Shown here piece by piece: positions 1 to 9,165 of a stretch of 64,000 nt of DNA (position 1 is the first letter of the stretch; each line of letters starts with the position of its first letter). The stretch covers positions 1,302,001-1,366,000 of the forward strand of contig JAQOTA010000053.1 in NCBI GenBank assembly GCA_029532415.1, written 5' to 3'. Origin of the DNA: Marasmius tenuissimus (lineage: Eukaryota > Basidiomycota > Agaricomycetes > Agaricales > Marasmiaceae). The notes beneath the pieces were generated by a model. That model made no database searches, was not told where the DNA came from, and saw only the letters and a list, made by a program, of their open reading frames with translations. The position numbers and the translations under genes were made by a program.

Positions 1-239
1 TAGGACCTCTGTCTGTCCGTGTCAAGCTCGAGGTATAGATAGGTCTGCATCATAAAAGTACAATTTGAGTAGTATGCAAATACGTCCGTTTCAATCACCC
101 AGTCGTTGATACGACGTCCCGTCTGACAGATCCGCTGAACCAGAAAGGTCCAACAAGTCCCGACTCCCCAGTATGTGGCCAAGTGCAAATATAGTAACAT
201 CCCCCTCCTTACATCGAAGGAGGAGCCGAGCTTCGGTGC
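1..239. other. left edge, 3' flank of hydrophobin
   Basis: No gene recognised. This is the 3' flank of the hydrophobin gene on the minus strand, and short reading frames here have no family features. Confidence 0.5.
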
Positions 240-710
240 TCAGAGAGTGACGGGAATACAGCCAATCGAGATGAGTGTACCTGCAAAAGAGCGTGCAGCG
301 TGAGCGAAGTCTTTGAAAACAGAAGTGGGAGGGGCGTACCGTGGCTGTTGTCCTCACAACAAACGGGGGTTGCGTTACTAAAATCAAGGAACGGGAGATT
401 GTCAGTCAGAACCTGTCAGAACAAACAAGGAGCGCGCTTGGGTCGCTCACCATCCACCGTTTCCGCCACCAATAACGGTGATTGGGGAGCATGTCAGTCC
501 GACCAGGACGTTAAGGTCCTTCAAGACGACCCCAAGCAACCCAAGGAGTTTACTGGCAGTGGGGTCGTCCGCCTTGGTGACAGTGTTACAGCACTGGATG
601 GGACCAGTGTTGCATTGAGCAGTACGAGTCTGCATGTTGGAGGGGGTGGCGGCCGCAAGGGTGAAGAGAGCAGAGACACAGGCGAAGCCTGAGAGGGCTG
701 CGAGTTTCAT
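240..710 (-). CDS. class I hydrophobin, secreted
   Basis: Small secreted amphipathic protein; the family self-assembles at air-water interfaces and coats aerial hyphae, spores and fruiting bodies. Three exons on the minus strand: 451-710, 340-377 and 240-280, giving 112 aa. The N-terminus starts MKLAALSGFACVSAL, a clear signal peptide. Splicing restores all eight cysteines with spacing C-x6-CC-x32-C-x12-C-x5-CC-x12-C-x5, which fits class I. The fifth cysteine codon is split by the first intron (TG|T) and the protein ends GCIPVTL. The total of 339 nt is divisible by three. A TATA box lies about 80 bp upstream. The predicted N-terminal part after the signal is short. Family assignment is strong; the tissue in which it is used cannot be read from the sequence. 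Confidence 0.95.
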
Positions 711-2129
711 GTTGGGATACTGAGGAGGTGACTTCGATCAGAGGAATGTGTTCGAGATGGGGGTGGAATGCGCCGTTCATGGTGGTCTTTATAGGTTTTG
801 CCTGCGAGGCACATTCGACACGAAGTAATGTAATTAGTAGCATATCACAAAAATAAGGAGATGCTTGTCCTGTCGAAGTGGAGCTGTTGAAAGATACCAG
901 CGCATCTTGTCAAACACGACGTGAGCCATATAGTTCAGATCCAGGAAAAACGGGGAGAAGACCGTGACTGACAGGGTAAATGTTCAGCGAATGACGAGTT
1001 AGATTCTAGAATACTGACGAACTATACCTTTGTACCTCGTCAATGAATAGAACATGAAAGGCAGAATGAAGTGTGCTATGACGACGATCATCACCGAGGT
1101 TGCGAGCGCCCGTGGTAAGTGTTGAAGTCGAAAATCTAACTTGAAGCTAGTTTGTACTTCCAAATTGATGGAGGTTGGCGTATGAGGATGAGTGGGTGTA
1201 CGCATTGACCTGGCTATCGCAGCTCATCGAAGTGTCCAGGAAGCTGGTATAGGTCAATGAGAAACACACGTCAGATTCCGCGCTGGCGGACACAGCTGCG
1301 GGTACCTGTAGGCTGTGATAGGGTGCGGGGTCCTTGGCGACATCATACAAGGGAAGGATCTTGAATGCGATTCACCAAATATCTCAGGTGTGTAAAACAC
1401 CGAGGCATCCATGAGGGTACAAAGCTCAGAGTCGATTAAATTGAGAATCGCTCGGATACCCCCTCAGGCTTCAGTGTCCGCGAAAAAGGATGGTTAGACG
1501 GCCGACCAAATCCACACCGAACGCCTCAGTCTCTTGAAGAACAGACACCACAAACAACAAGCTCCTCTTCCGTGTTGAGGGCCCTAATAAAGGTAGGAAT
1601 CTGCGATCGTGGAAGAATTTTCTAATTGAATACGGTCAGTTAACGAAGACCCACTTCATGACTTTTGCCGAGATATATGCGCCTCTACTACCGTGATGCG
1701 AAGTTCTGGAGTTCTAGAGTGCCCCAGATTTCAGAACAACGAGATCCTGAGGATGAACACCGCGTACGACTAGGCAAGGCCAGCTTGCTGCTTGGGACTC
1801 GGCCAATTAGACCTTTCGTTCTCCGATCGTGGCGTGAGACGGTGAACCGCGCACGAGGGATAGCCTCATGACCCGTACTATGGCCATGTTGAGGTTGAAG
1901 TCGACCTATGTTCCCGAATCAATCATCCATACGTTGTGTATAACAATATAATAACAGATGTGCAGTCGTAACCCTGGTACATGCAAGAAGTAAATGTACA
2001 ATGTGAATGGTGTCACTTAAATAATCACTGGTGATGATCCCGCAGCCCAACCCATGCAATCTCTGTTCATGTGCGCTATTCGTCTTCGCTTCAGTCTCGA
2101 CCGGTTGATCCTTTGTCGCGTTGCCATCC
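711..2129. other. hydrophobin promoter and unassigned DNA
   Basis: The first 100 bp carry the hydrophobin promoter. From about 850 to 2129 I see only short reading frames without recognisable motifs, and no repeat or RNA gene. Confidence 0.4.
788..793 (-). promoter_or_regulatory. TATA box of the hydrophobin gene
   Basis: TATAAA on the minus strand, 78 bp upstream of the hydrophobin ATG at 710. The position is typical for a highly expressed fungal gene. Confidence 0.7.
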
Positions 2130-2780
2130 TCAGGAGGCCTTGCTCAACGGACCCTTGACCTCTTCCTTATCGGACTTCGCTTCCGTAGGGGCGTCGGGGT
2201 TGTGACGACTATGAACCTGTTCGATCGTTTCCTTTGCTGACGGACCATCGCCGTCACGATCCGCCTGAGAGCGAACAGCATGAGCCAAAAACAAGTTGTT
2301 AAGCAAACAAAACACACCTTCACGGATGCCTCAGAGTCGCTTGCCAAATGCTCATTCCAACCAGGAGCATGCTTTTTGTGAGGCGTCGAGGTCTGGTCTT
2401 GCGTTCCTTTGAGATTTCGTTGTTTCTCTGTTTCGAGTGTCTGTAATGACAAGAACGATTCATGAGAACAAGAACGAGGAAAATCAAGGAGGTGAACACG
2501 TACATGAGGGTCGTTCTCGTGTCTAGAGCTGAGATCCAAAGGGTCAGCTACGTGTGAAGAGTGTTATAAACAGAATTGATTCGAACCTTGTATATTGCCT
2601 GCGCATCGCTATCAGATCTATGAACGTGTCCAAGAGATGAACCGCGACATACCTTGTCTGAGCGTATCGACCACTCGCGCCGGCTGCTGAGCCTGTAACT
2701 CTCTGTGAGGTCGGGCCTGATCGCTCAAGCAGCCTTGCGGTGAATCGCCGGGAAGAGTTTGCGAGGACAGTGTTGACCAT
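2130..2780 (-). CDS. conserved small fungal protein, probably mitochondrial
   Basis: Four exons on the minus strand: 2653-2780, 2504-2528, 2318-2440 and 2130-2264. Together they give 411 nt and 136 aa. The N-terminus is rich in Arg, Ser and Ala (RRFTARLLERSG, then AAGASGRYAQT) and resembles a mitochondrial import presequence. The core HAPGWNEHLASDSEASVKAD followed by an acidic/lysine tail (KSDKEEVKGPLSKAS) matches a type of short fungal protein that I recall only as conserved and uncharacterised. All four exon joins keep frame, with donors GTATGT, GTACGT and GTGTGT. The biochemical function is unknown. Mitochondrial location is inferred from the presequence only. Confidence 0.75.
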
Positions 2781-3172
2781 TATTGTGATGGTTGTGGTTG
2801 ATGTGAAAGTTCTAGAGGGGCGAAAAGACAGCTTCCCATTTTGTACCTTGTCTCTTGTGAACTTGTCAGAGATGACCGCATCGAAAAAGGGAAAGGGTGA
2901 GTGATGATGTCACAGTCGTCGTGGTTCGCGTACGGGAACTGGCGGGCCGACTGGAAAACGGACGGAACTACGAACAATTCGAAGTCATATTGAGTTTTAT
3001 TTTCTCGTCAAGGCCGTAAGTAGGTTGAGAGATCGAGGTCATTATGATTGATTCGTATGTTTACGCACGGTAGACACACATTATCGACTAGTTGTAGTAC
3101 GTGATACTCAAGAAGAACGACAGATCGCGAAAGAATGACTAGTAAACGACAGTTGAGAGTCACTGAACTGAC
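2781..3172. other. intergenic, no gene seen
   Basis: This is the 5' flank of the gene ending at 2780 and the 3' flank of the cysteine-rich gene. No convincing feature was found. Confidence 0.4.
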
Positions 3173-5551
3173 TCAAAGGCAGACAGGATGGGGGAAATCG
3201 TTATTGCAAATGAAGTTACAGCATGCTCCAGGATCACTCAAATCGCATCGGTAGCCTGGTGGTGCACATTGTGCGGGGGTGCATACCTGGTATGGAGAAA
3301 TCGTCTGTTCCAGCGATCCCAACACAACGAAAGAAGAAAAGAAACTTACGCCGAATTGGCAAGCATTACCGTCGCAGCAGTCGCTGGAGGTAGTACAGCT
3401 ACCTTGCAACGGGGCGCAAGCTCGTGGCTAATGGACCATCTCGTGTGAGTGTCGTTGTTCCGCTTGACGACCAAAATGTTATTTGGCTCACGGGAGTAGT
3501 ACTTGAAGTCTGTTGGAATAAGTTAACATGGGACGGGAAGACAGACGTCAAAGAGCCAGGAACTTGAACCGCTAAAGCAATCAAGACCAGAACAACACCC
3601 GGGAGAGACCCCTGTGGAACATGACGCGCCGCTTGCGAGACACTAGTGAAAAGGGGATGAATGGTGAACTCCCTCCCCCCCCTCCCCCAGCGTGTTACTA
3701 CTCACCTGGGGTGGTGGAACTTTACAGACCTGCAGAGTATCGTTAAGACCGCGAGCACAGATTTCGGTGATCAATACTTACACCATCCACACAATCCACG
3801 CTGGTGCCGCAGCAGCCGGGACCATCAGCTGTACACGAGAGCCCGGTATCGATGCACTACGCATTGACCTGTCTCGGGTGCCTGAACGTCAAATCAATTA
3901 TGCGGACTCACCTGGGGTGGGGGAAGTTTGCAGACCTGTATGATACTGATAAGATGGGAAGGGAAGATCGGAGGTATCGTAACTTACCCCCTCAACACAT
4001 TGCATATTGGAATCGCAGCAACCTGTACCATCGAGAGTGCAGGCCAATCCAGCATCAATACACTGTGAGTAAAGAGAGGGACTGAGTGAGCCTATTAACT
4101 ACGACCAAGCCGCGCACTCACCTGAGGCGGAGGGACCTTGCAAACCTGTCGCACAACACACAGATTGGACGAAAGTATACGAGGGCGAGAAGTCTCTGAC
4201 TTACCTTGTCGATACACTTCATGTCTACATTGCAGCAGCTGAGTCCGTTGGCTTCGCAACCCAGCCCGGCAGCAACACACTGAAAGAAGTCAGCCAAACA
4301 GTCGAATCTTTTCGACGAATCCTCGATTTACCGTGAGGGGCTTTTCGCATCTCTACCCATATCGCAATCAGCCAATTGTCTGGCAATCGTTCCGAGTAAC
4401 TGATAACACTCACATTATCCTTGCAGTTTAATCCATCGCAGCAAAGTTTGTTCGCCACGCAGGTCTCTTCTTCGACTTGACACTTCGGGGCCTTGGTTGT
4501 TCGGTGAGATAGCTTCGAACACGTTCTTCGCATTGTGACCTACCGGCTTCTGGCAAATCTGTGGAAGTTGGCAGTCAGCCTATCCCTGGACAACACAACA
4601 AGAACATGCGACCTACACCATCATGCTTGTCCGAGCACTCGAGACCCTCGCAGCAAGATCCGTAGCTGCTCCCGCAAGGCTTGTTCTCTGACTTACATGT
4701 GGGAGACTCAAGCTGGGAGACGGAAGGTCAAATGAAAACACCGTCGCGGAAGGTTGACGGGTAGAAGTACCGGGGCGTTGCAGGTCTGTCTTGAGGATAA
4801 GGAGGAGTACATTTGGAGGACGACAGAGAGCTCACCCCATCGCTGCACGTTAGGCCATCGCAACATGATCCCTTGACTCCACCACAGCAATAACCCATTT
4901 CTTGACATTCTGGTGCCTACATTATTGTAAGCGAGGGGGACCTTGGCCAGAAATGCAGGCGCCTCACGGGAGTGTCACAGGTCTAGGGGCAGTACACGGA
5001 TTACGACGGATTGGAGTAGGGGAGACGTACACTGTCGTTACATTCCAACCCAGCACAACATTTCTCCTGAGCGTTGCCACAGCTCTTTCCGACAGATTTG
5101 CATTTGGGGTGCCTCAACGGCAGAATAAGAATGAGTTGATGGAACTCGAGGAGACAAGACGTACGCATAACTAAGGGCCTTGAGTAGATATCGGTCAAAT
5201 TGAAGTCCAAAAAAGCACGCACGCCACTCACACAGTCAAAGCCACTACAACAGAAGCCTTTCCCAACCCCACAGTTCTCCCCGAGCTATTTACACTTCGA
5301 GACCTTGGAGAAACCGTTTCATGAGGGAGATTCGATGAGAGAGGAGATCGCAGATACCGGGTATTGACACGTCTGAGAAAGGGGAACAACGTCCGTCAGT
5401 TTAATACTTCGATTACAAAGAGTCGGAACACACGCACCCCGCCTTCACACTTCATCCCATTGCAACAAACACCAGGACTTCCACCGCATGGCTTCCATTC
5501 TTCGATACATTTCCATTGACGACATTTTGGGGCGTTGTGGGTAACCACAGT
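3173..5551 (-). CDS. modular cysteine-rich protein with micro-exons; 5' end unresolved
   Basis: At least twelve repeated units, each with six cysteines in the pattern C-x(4-6)-C-x(4-7)-CC-x(3-5)-C-x(3-9)-C, resembling cystine-knot mini-proteins. Module exons (minus strand, first to last): 5438-5551, 5232-5303, 5031-5144, 4836-4916, 4617-4712, 4414-4491, 4205-4279, 3988-4062, 3782-3856, 3547-3642, 3350-3427 and 3173-3286 (stop). Between them lie micro-exons: 5358-5372 (TCQYP), 4968-4982 (TCDTP), 4771-4785 (TCNAP), 4544-4558 (ICQKP), 4332-4352 (RCEKPLT), 4122-4145 (VCKVPPPQ), 3912-3935 (VCKLPPPQ), 3706-3729 (VCKVPPPQ) and 3492-3509 (TSSTTP). Every join from 4968 to 3173 is phase 0 and stop-free. 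Problems at the 5' end: no ATG and signal peptide were found, the second module exon has an in-frame TAG at 5286-5288 unless the acceptor just after it is used, and the third needs an early acceptor to keep frame. Donor 3546 is weak. Probably secreted, by analogy. Function unknown; may be partly decayed. Confidence 0.7.
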
Positions 5552-5611
5552 CTGAGCCCGAGGTCAGCTTGAAATTCGACGATTGAAAAGTGACTGATGA
5601 CTGAAGCCGAC

Positions 5612-5668
5612 CGGTATGAAGTGAAGTGAAACGAGGAATAGACCCGCCAGTGTCCGAGACAGAATCAA
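5612..5668 (-). other. hydrophobic leader-like stretch without ATG
   Basis: One minus-strand frame reads LILSRTLAGLFLVSLHFIP, which resembles a signal peptide core, but it begins TTG-ATT and no ATG is present between 5551 and 5760 on this strand. A TATA-like TATAAG lies at 5716-5721 (minus), about 50 bp upstream. It may be the lost or mutated first exon of the cysteine-rich gene. The downstream donor GTCGGC is poor. Confidence 0.3.
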
Positions 5669-5721
5669 GTCACTTAAGATGGAGGAACCTCTCGACTCGA
5701 TAGAGACGCGTCGCTCTTATA

Positions 5722-7581
5722 CTTCACCAACCCCAAGTATTCTAGACAGTGGGTCCCCAACCGCGTCTAAATGGCAGCAAGAATGTTGTGGAACCAGAAG
5801 GGAAGTGATGATAGTATTGGTTGTATTTGAATGGAAGGCTCGCTGTAGACAATTCCTTGACGTTGAAAGGCAGCATAATAGGGCAAAATGACAGGAACTG
5901 GTGCGGGTCAATAGAATTTTAGTTATCACCGTGGGGTCGACTGAGGGTCGTCAACTTGGCGAGTGTGAATGGGTGCTAGTTTGGCGTCTGTTTTCACTTG
6001 GTGTAGTTTTCCCGCGCCCTTGCCTCATTCCTTACCGCCATCATTCATCGTGCTTCAGTCACCTTGGTTTTGAAGCCCTAGGCTCTTGCTGTCTCGAGAC
6101 ATCTAAATCCGCCGACTCTTTCAAATGATAGGATAAACTTCTGGCAAAAATCCCGGTCGTAAACGAGCCCAGTCCAGGACGCTATTGTTCTGTTCTCCAC
6201 GAGGCCGTCGTTATCAAACCGCCAAAACCCATATGCCGTCTCCTGCAAGACCAATCCTACTGTAACGTCTGGGCCTTGTTTTCAATGGAGGCCACGACAT
6301 TTCTTGTCTTGGTTGTGATGCTTGATCATCTACATTTTTCCTCATCATATTGACAACCTCGGGGTCCCTATCTGATCGCTAGAGGCCACGGCGGCTCGAC
6401 GTTTAAACTCATCGAAACTCAACCGACATCTAAGATTCCTCTTCGAGTATTCGCGATGTCGACTAGCGAGCCAGAGGCATGAGACGAAGGGGTTTACTGC
6501 TCTCTCAAGCTCGCTGTCCGGACTCTGTGTGTACTGATGCCCTTGTTCCCATATCAGTACAATCTTCCTGGCTGCAAGACCTCGTACATCGCTTCCCGGG
6601 TTGACTCCTCCGCGCAGTTCGAACACTCGGACTTTCAGTGGTGGCGAACATTCAACAATCTCTACAGTCCGTTCATGGTCCGATAGGTGAGTAGACCTAT
6701 TCTCTCAGACCCGGGTCACTACATACTAGATTAGATGCAGAATCTAAGGGATCTATTCCGCAGGTTCGATTCACGCTCACGGGTCGTCTTTACCCTTCCA
6801 CTCACTATCATTCAACCGTGGGCTGTGTCTCCGGGGCGCGCGCTCTAAACTCGATATTCGCCCCGACATTACCTGTGTGGTAAATGTGTTCCAGACCTCT
6901 GACAAGTCCTCCCAAGCCTGCTGATACTGCGACCTATACAGTGGTAAAGGCATCATCTACTCATGAGTGATCCGTCAAATCGGATCTCGCTACACCGCCG
7001 GAGACCACACACAAAAACAATAATTCAAAGCGTGTGTATTCAGCAAGTTGACGAGGTGCGTGTAATGTATACTAGGATGGTTATGAGATACATAAATAAC
7101 ATGCGAAGAAAAAAGATATATCCAATAATAGAGGCGGACAAAGACGACCAAAAAATCCAAAACCCCGATGATACTGTAATCAACATTATCTGCGAAAGAA
7201 CCGGTCTTTCGTGCTCCGATTCCGATGAAAGAAAAAACAACGAAAAGTTAATCGACAGATAGCCGACGTGGGAGTGAGCCGCTGGAGGGTCGCGGGAGAG
7301 ACAAACATCCGATTTAAAGCATGAGGTCCTTCTCCGGGCATTCATTGATTGTGGATACGAGCTGGCACAACGAAGACCAACTGTTTGCGGTAGGGTGATG
7401 GTGTTGCAAAGAGCCGTGAAGGAGGATGACATGTGGGATATTGGTTACCGGCGGCCGTCAAAACGATGCAAGGGAATTCTTCAGGTGGGCCGTGGGCGAT
7501 GGTGACCGAGCATCGACGGAGGAGAGCAGATTGAAAGCCTCTGAGGATGACCAGGCACGCCCAACAGCACGATATGTTGTG
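5722..7581. other. unassigned DNA
   Basis: I recognise no gene. The stretch 7010-7260 is unusually A-rich on the plus strand; short frames on either strand there show no family signature. Confidence 0.4.
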
Positions 7582-7854
7582 CTACCGACGCGCTAAATAT
7601 CTCCAAAAATTGCTGTTTGGAGGTTGCGTCCCGACCACAGACTGATCTGAGAAGAGGGCAGATCAAGTTCACACACGGTTCTCGCAAGAAGAATGGACAA
7701 GACTCACGATCCCGGATGCACTCCCAAACGTCCACGCCGCCCTTCCCTTGATTCCAAACCCCGCATTGACTGTACAATGGCCAATGTACATTGAGTTCCC
7801 ATATTCGGGTGGCGTTACTGATTTTCGGCATGTTGCCGGAGGGAGGAACGCCAA
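7582..7854 (-). CDS. orphan small gene candidate, low support
   Basis: A well-formed intron (donor GTGAGT at 7707, pyrimidine-rich acceptor ending at 7647) joins 7708-7854 to an exon starting at 7646. Two frames remain open across it. One begins at ATG 7831 and reaches a stop at 7582 (62 aa, containing NATRIWELN). The other is open from an acceptor-like site at 7855 to a stop at 7593 and contains GHCTVNAGFGIKG. A TATAAAA motif lies upstream near 7960. I do not recognise either protein, and the choice of frame is not decided by the sequence. Confidence 0.2.
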
Positions 7855-8106
7855 CTGTTGTGGAAGATATTTTGGCTAGAACGATGAAGCGGGGAGAAAA
7901 TTGGTTGAGGGCTGAGGGAGGTGGTTGCTACATTGTGGTCGCTTCGTAAGAAGGTTTTATATGTGGAGCCGTCCCCGGAAATGGTTACTTAGCAATCAAA
8001 TACAGCAAATTTTCAAAATTGATAAATGATAAATTTTTAGCGTTACCCGACAAAAATTTCCTTTTACAGCTTTATCTCCTTCATGTTAAGAACCTTATCA
8101 GATCCA

Positions 8107-8829
8107 TCATCCAACCTGCTGCGCTCTAAAGTCGCGTTGAAGTTTTGATTCGCATCCACTCTGAAAGGTTGGAAAGCACTCACAGGAACTATCGTTCGTC
8201 TTTGATTCTTCGGCTTCCAACCCAACGGAATCTCCACGTCCGGTACCGAACGGGAAGATGAATGGAGGCAGTCTCCGACTCCGCCCAGCTAGTCGTAAGT
8301 ACTGCTGTACGGCGTCGACCCTGGTTTCAGGTATTTCTCTCTTTGCGAATGCTCTACGTATGTGCTGCTGACAGTGCAGCCCCAGGCCTTGAATCGAAGT
8401 CATGGGTCTGGCCATTGAATCATCATCGACGTCGCCTTCAGCAAGAAGGGTCGACGCGATTGGGATACCGGGCACAAAGATGAAAAGTGTTCCTTTCTTG
8501 GCTAAGTCAGATTCACTGTCATGGTCACTATCGTGGTAAATTTTGATCCCGATTTTGCTCCCAAAAGAATCTTCGAGATCTTTATTCAGGACGAGCAGTA
8601 GACCAATACTAGGTATAACCCTGTATAACCCCATGGAATCGTTAAATGTGATTTCGAGAACGTGGAATCCTTGCTGCGCAACGGACTGGAGCTTATTCGG
8701 TCTGAAAGGAATGCTCTGGTCCTTTCCTATCGTTCTCGTATTTCGGAAGTTCGGGCGACCGAGGAAATACCAGTTGTCGCGATTTATCATAGACCTTCTC
8801 CGGTGGCTGCTCTTCGCGACCTCTGCCAT
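8107..8829 (-). CDS. hypothetical protein, 240 aa
   Basis: Single long open frame on the minus strand, longer than expected by chance in this base composition. It contains a hydrophobic strand (IPSIGLLLVLNKDLEDSF) followed by an acidic His/Asp run (YHDSDHDSESD) and a C-terminal Cys pair in NDSSCECFPTF. No domain is recognised. The frame is open upstream of the ATG at 8829 to an acceptor-like CAACAG at about 8862, so this may be a downstream exon of a gene starting at 9165. Internal introns cannot be excluded. No function is proposed. Confidence 0.4.
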   Translation of the reverse strand: MAEVAKSSHRRRSMINRDNWYFLGRPNFRNTRTIGKDQSIPFRPNKLQSVAQQGFHVLEITFNDSMGLYRVIPSIGLLLVLNKDLEDSFGSKIGIKIYHDSDHDSESDLAKKGTLFIFVPGIPIASTLLAEGDVDDDSMARPMTSIQGLGLHCQQHIRRAFAKREIPETRVDAVQQYLRLAGRSRRLPPFIFPFGTGRGDSVGLEAEESKTNDSSCECFPTFQSGCESKLQRDFRAQQVG

Positions 8830-8883
8830 TTTCGACTGGGAGCCAAACTCGCGGGCGATCGACTGTTGAATGAAGGTTGTAGC

Positions 8884-9165
8884 TTAAGGTGCCACTGCGA
8901 TCTTCTCAGCAGGACTTATCCTTTTTGTACAATAGAATTGTCGTGCCTTGGCTACTGAGTCTGCTGTTCCTTTGAGCGCTTTCAATCGGTCATCCTTTCC
9001 GAAATGGCAGGCACGAACCGTCTTCACACGAGATAAAATCCGGAGATTAAATCTCTTACAGCAACTAGGCTCTTTCACACCTCTCCGCGGCGAGCTGTGG
9101 CTCATCTTCGCTATTGCAGTTCTCAAGTAACAAAGGAGGACAATGAGCAACAGCGCCGATTTCAA
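8884..9165 (-). CDS. possible secreted-protein first exon
   Basis: The frame starts MKSALLLIVLLCYLRTAIAK, a convincing signal peptide with an AIA cleavage motif, followed by a basic segment with two adjacent Cys. It runs into a stop at 8884. Joining it to the 240-aa frame downstream needs either a 33-nt intron in phase 0, which is too short for comfort, or a phase-1 donor that leads to a different short frame. It could be the N-terminal exon of the neighbouring gene or an independent small protein of 93 aa. Confidence 0.35.
   Translation of the reverse strand: MKSALLLIVLLCYLRTAIAKMSHSSPRRGVKEPSCCKRFNLRILSRVKTVRACHFGKDDRLKALKGTADSVAKARQFYCTKRISPAEKIAVAP

Noticed and set aside
300..692. 130-codon frame on the plus strand
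   Set aside because: It is antisense to the hydrophobin exons, which are supported by eight cysteines, a signal peptide and a TATA box.
3188..4085. Plus-strand frames of 86-93 codons
   Set aside because: They are antisense to the cysteine-rich module exons, which show conserved modular coding on the minus strand.
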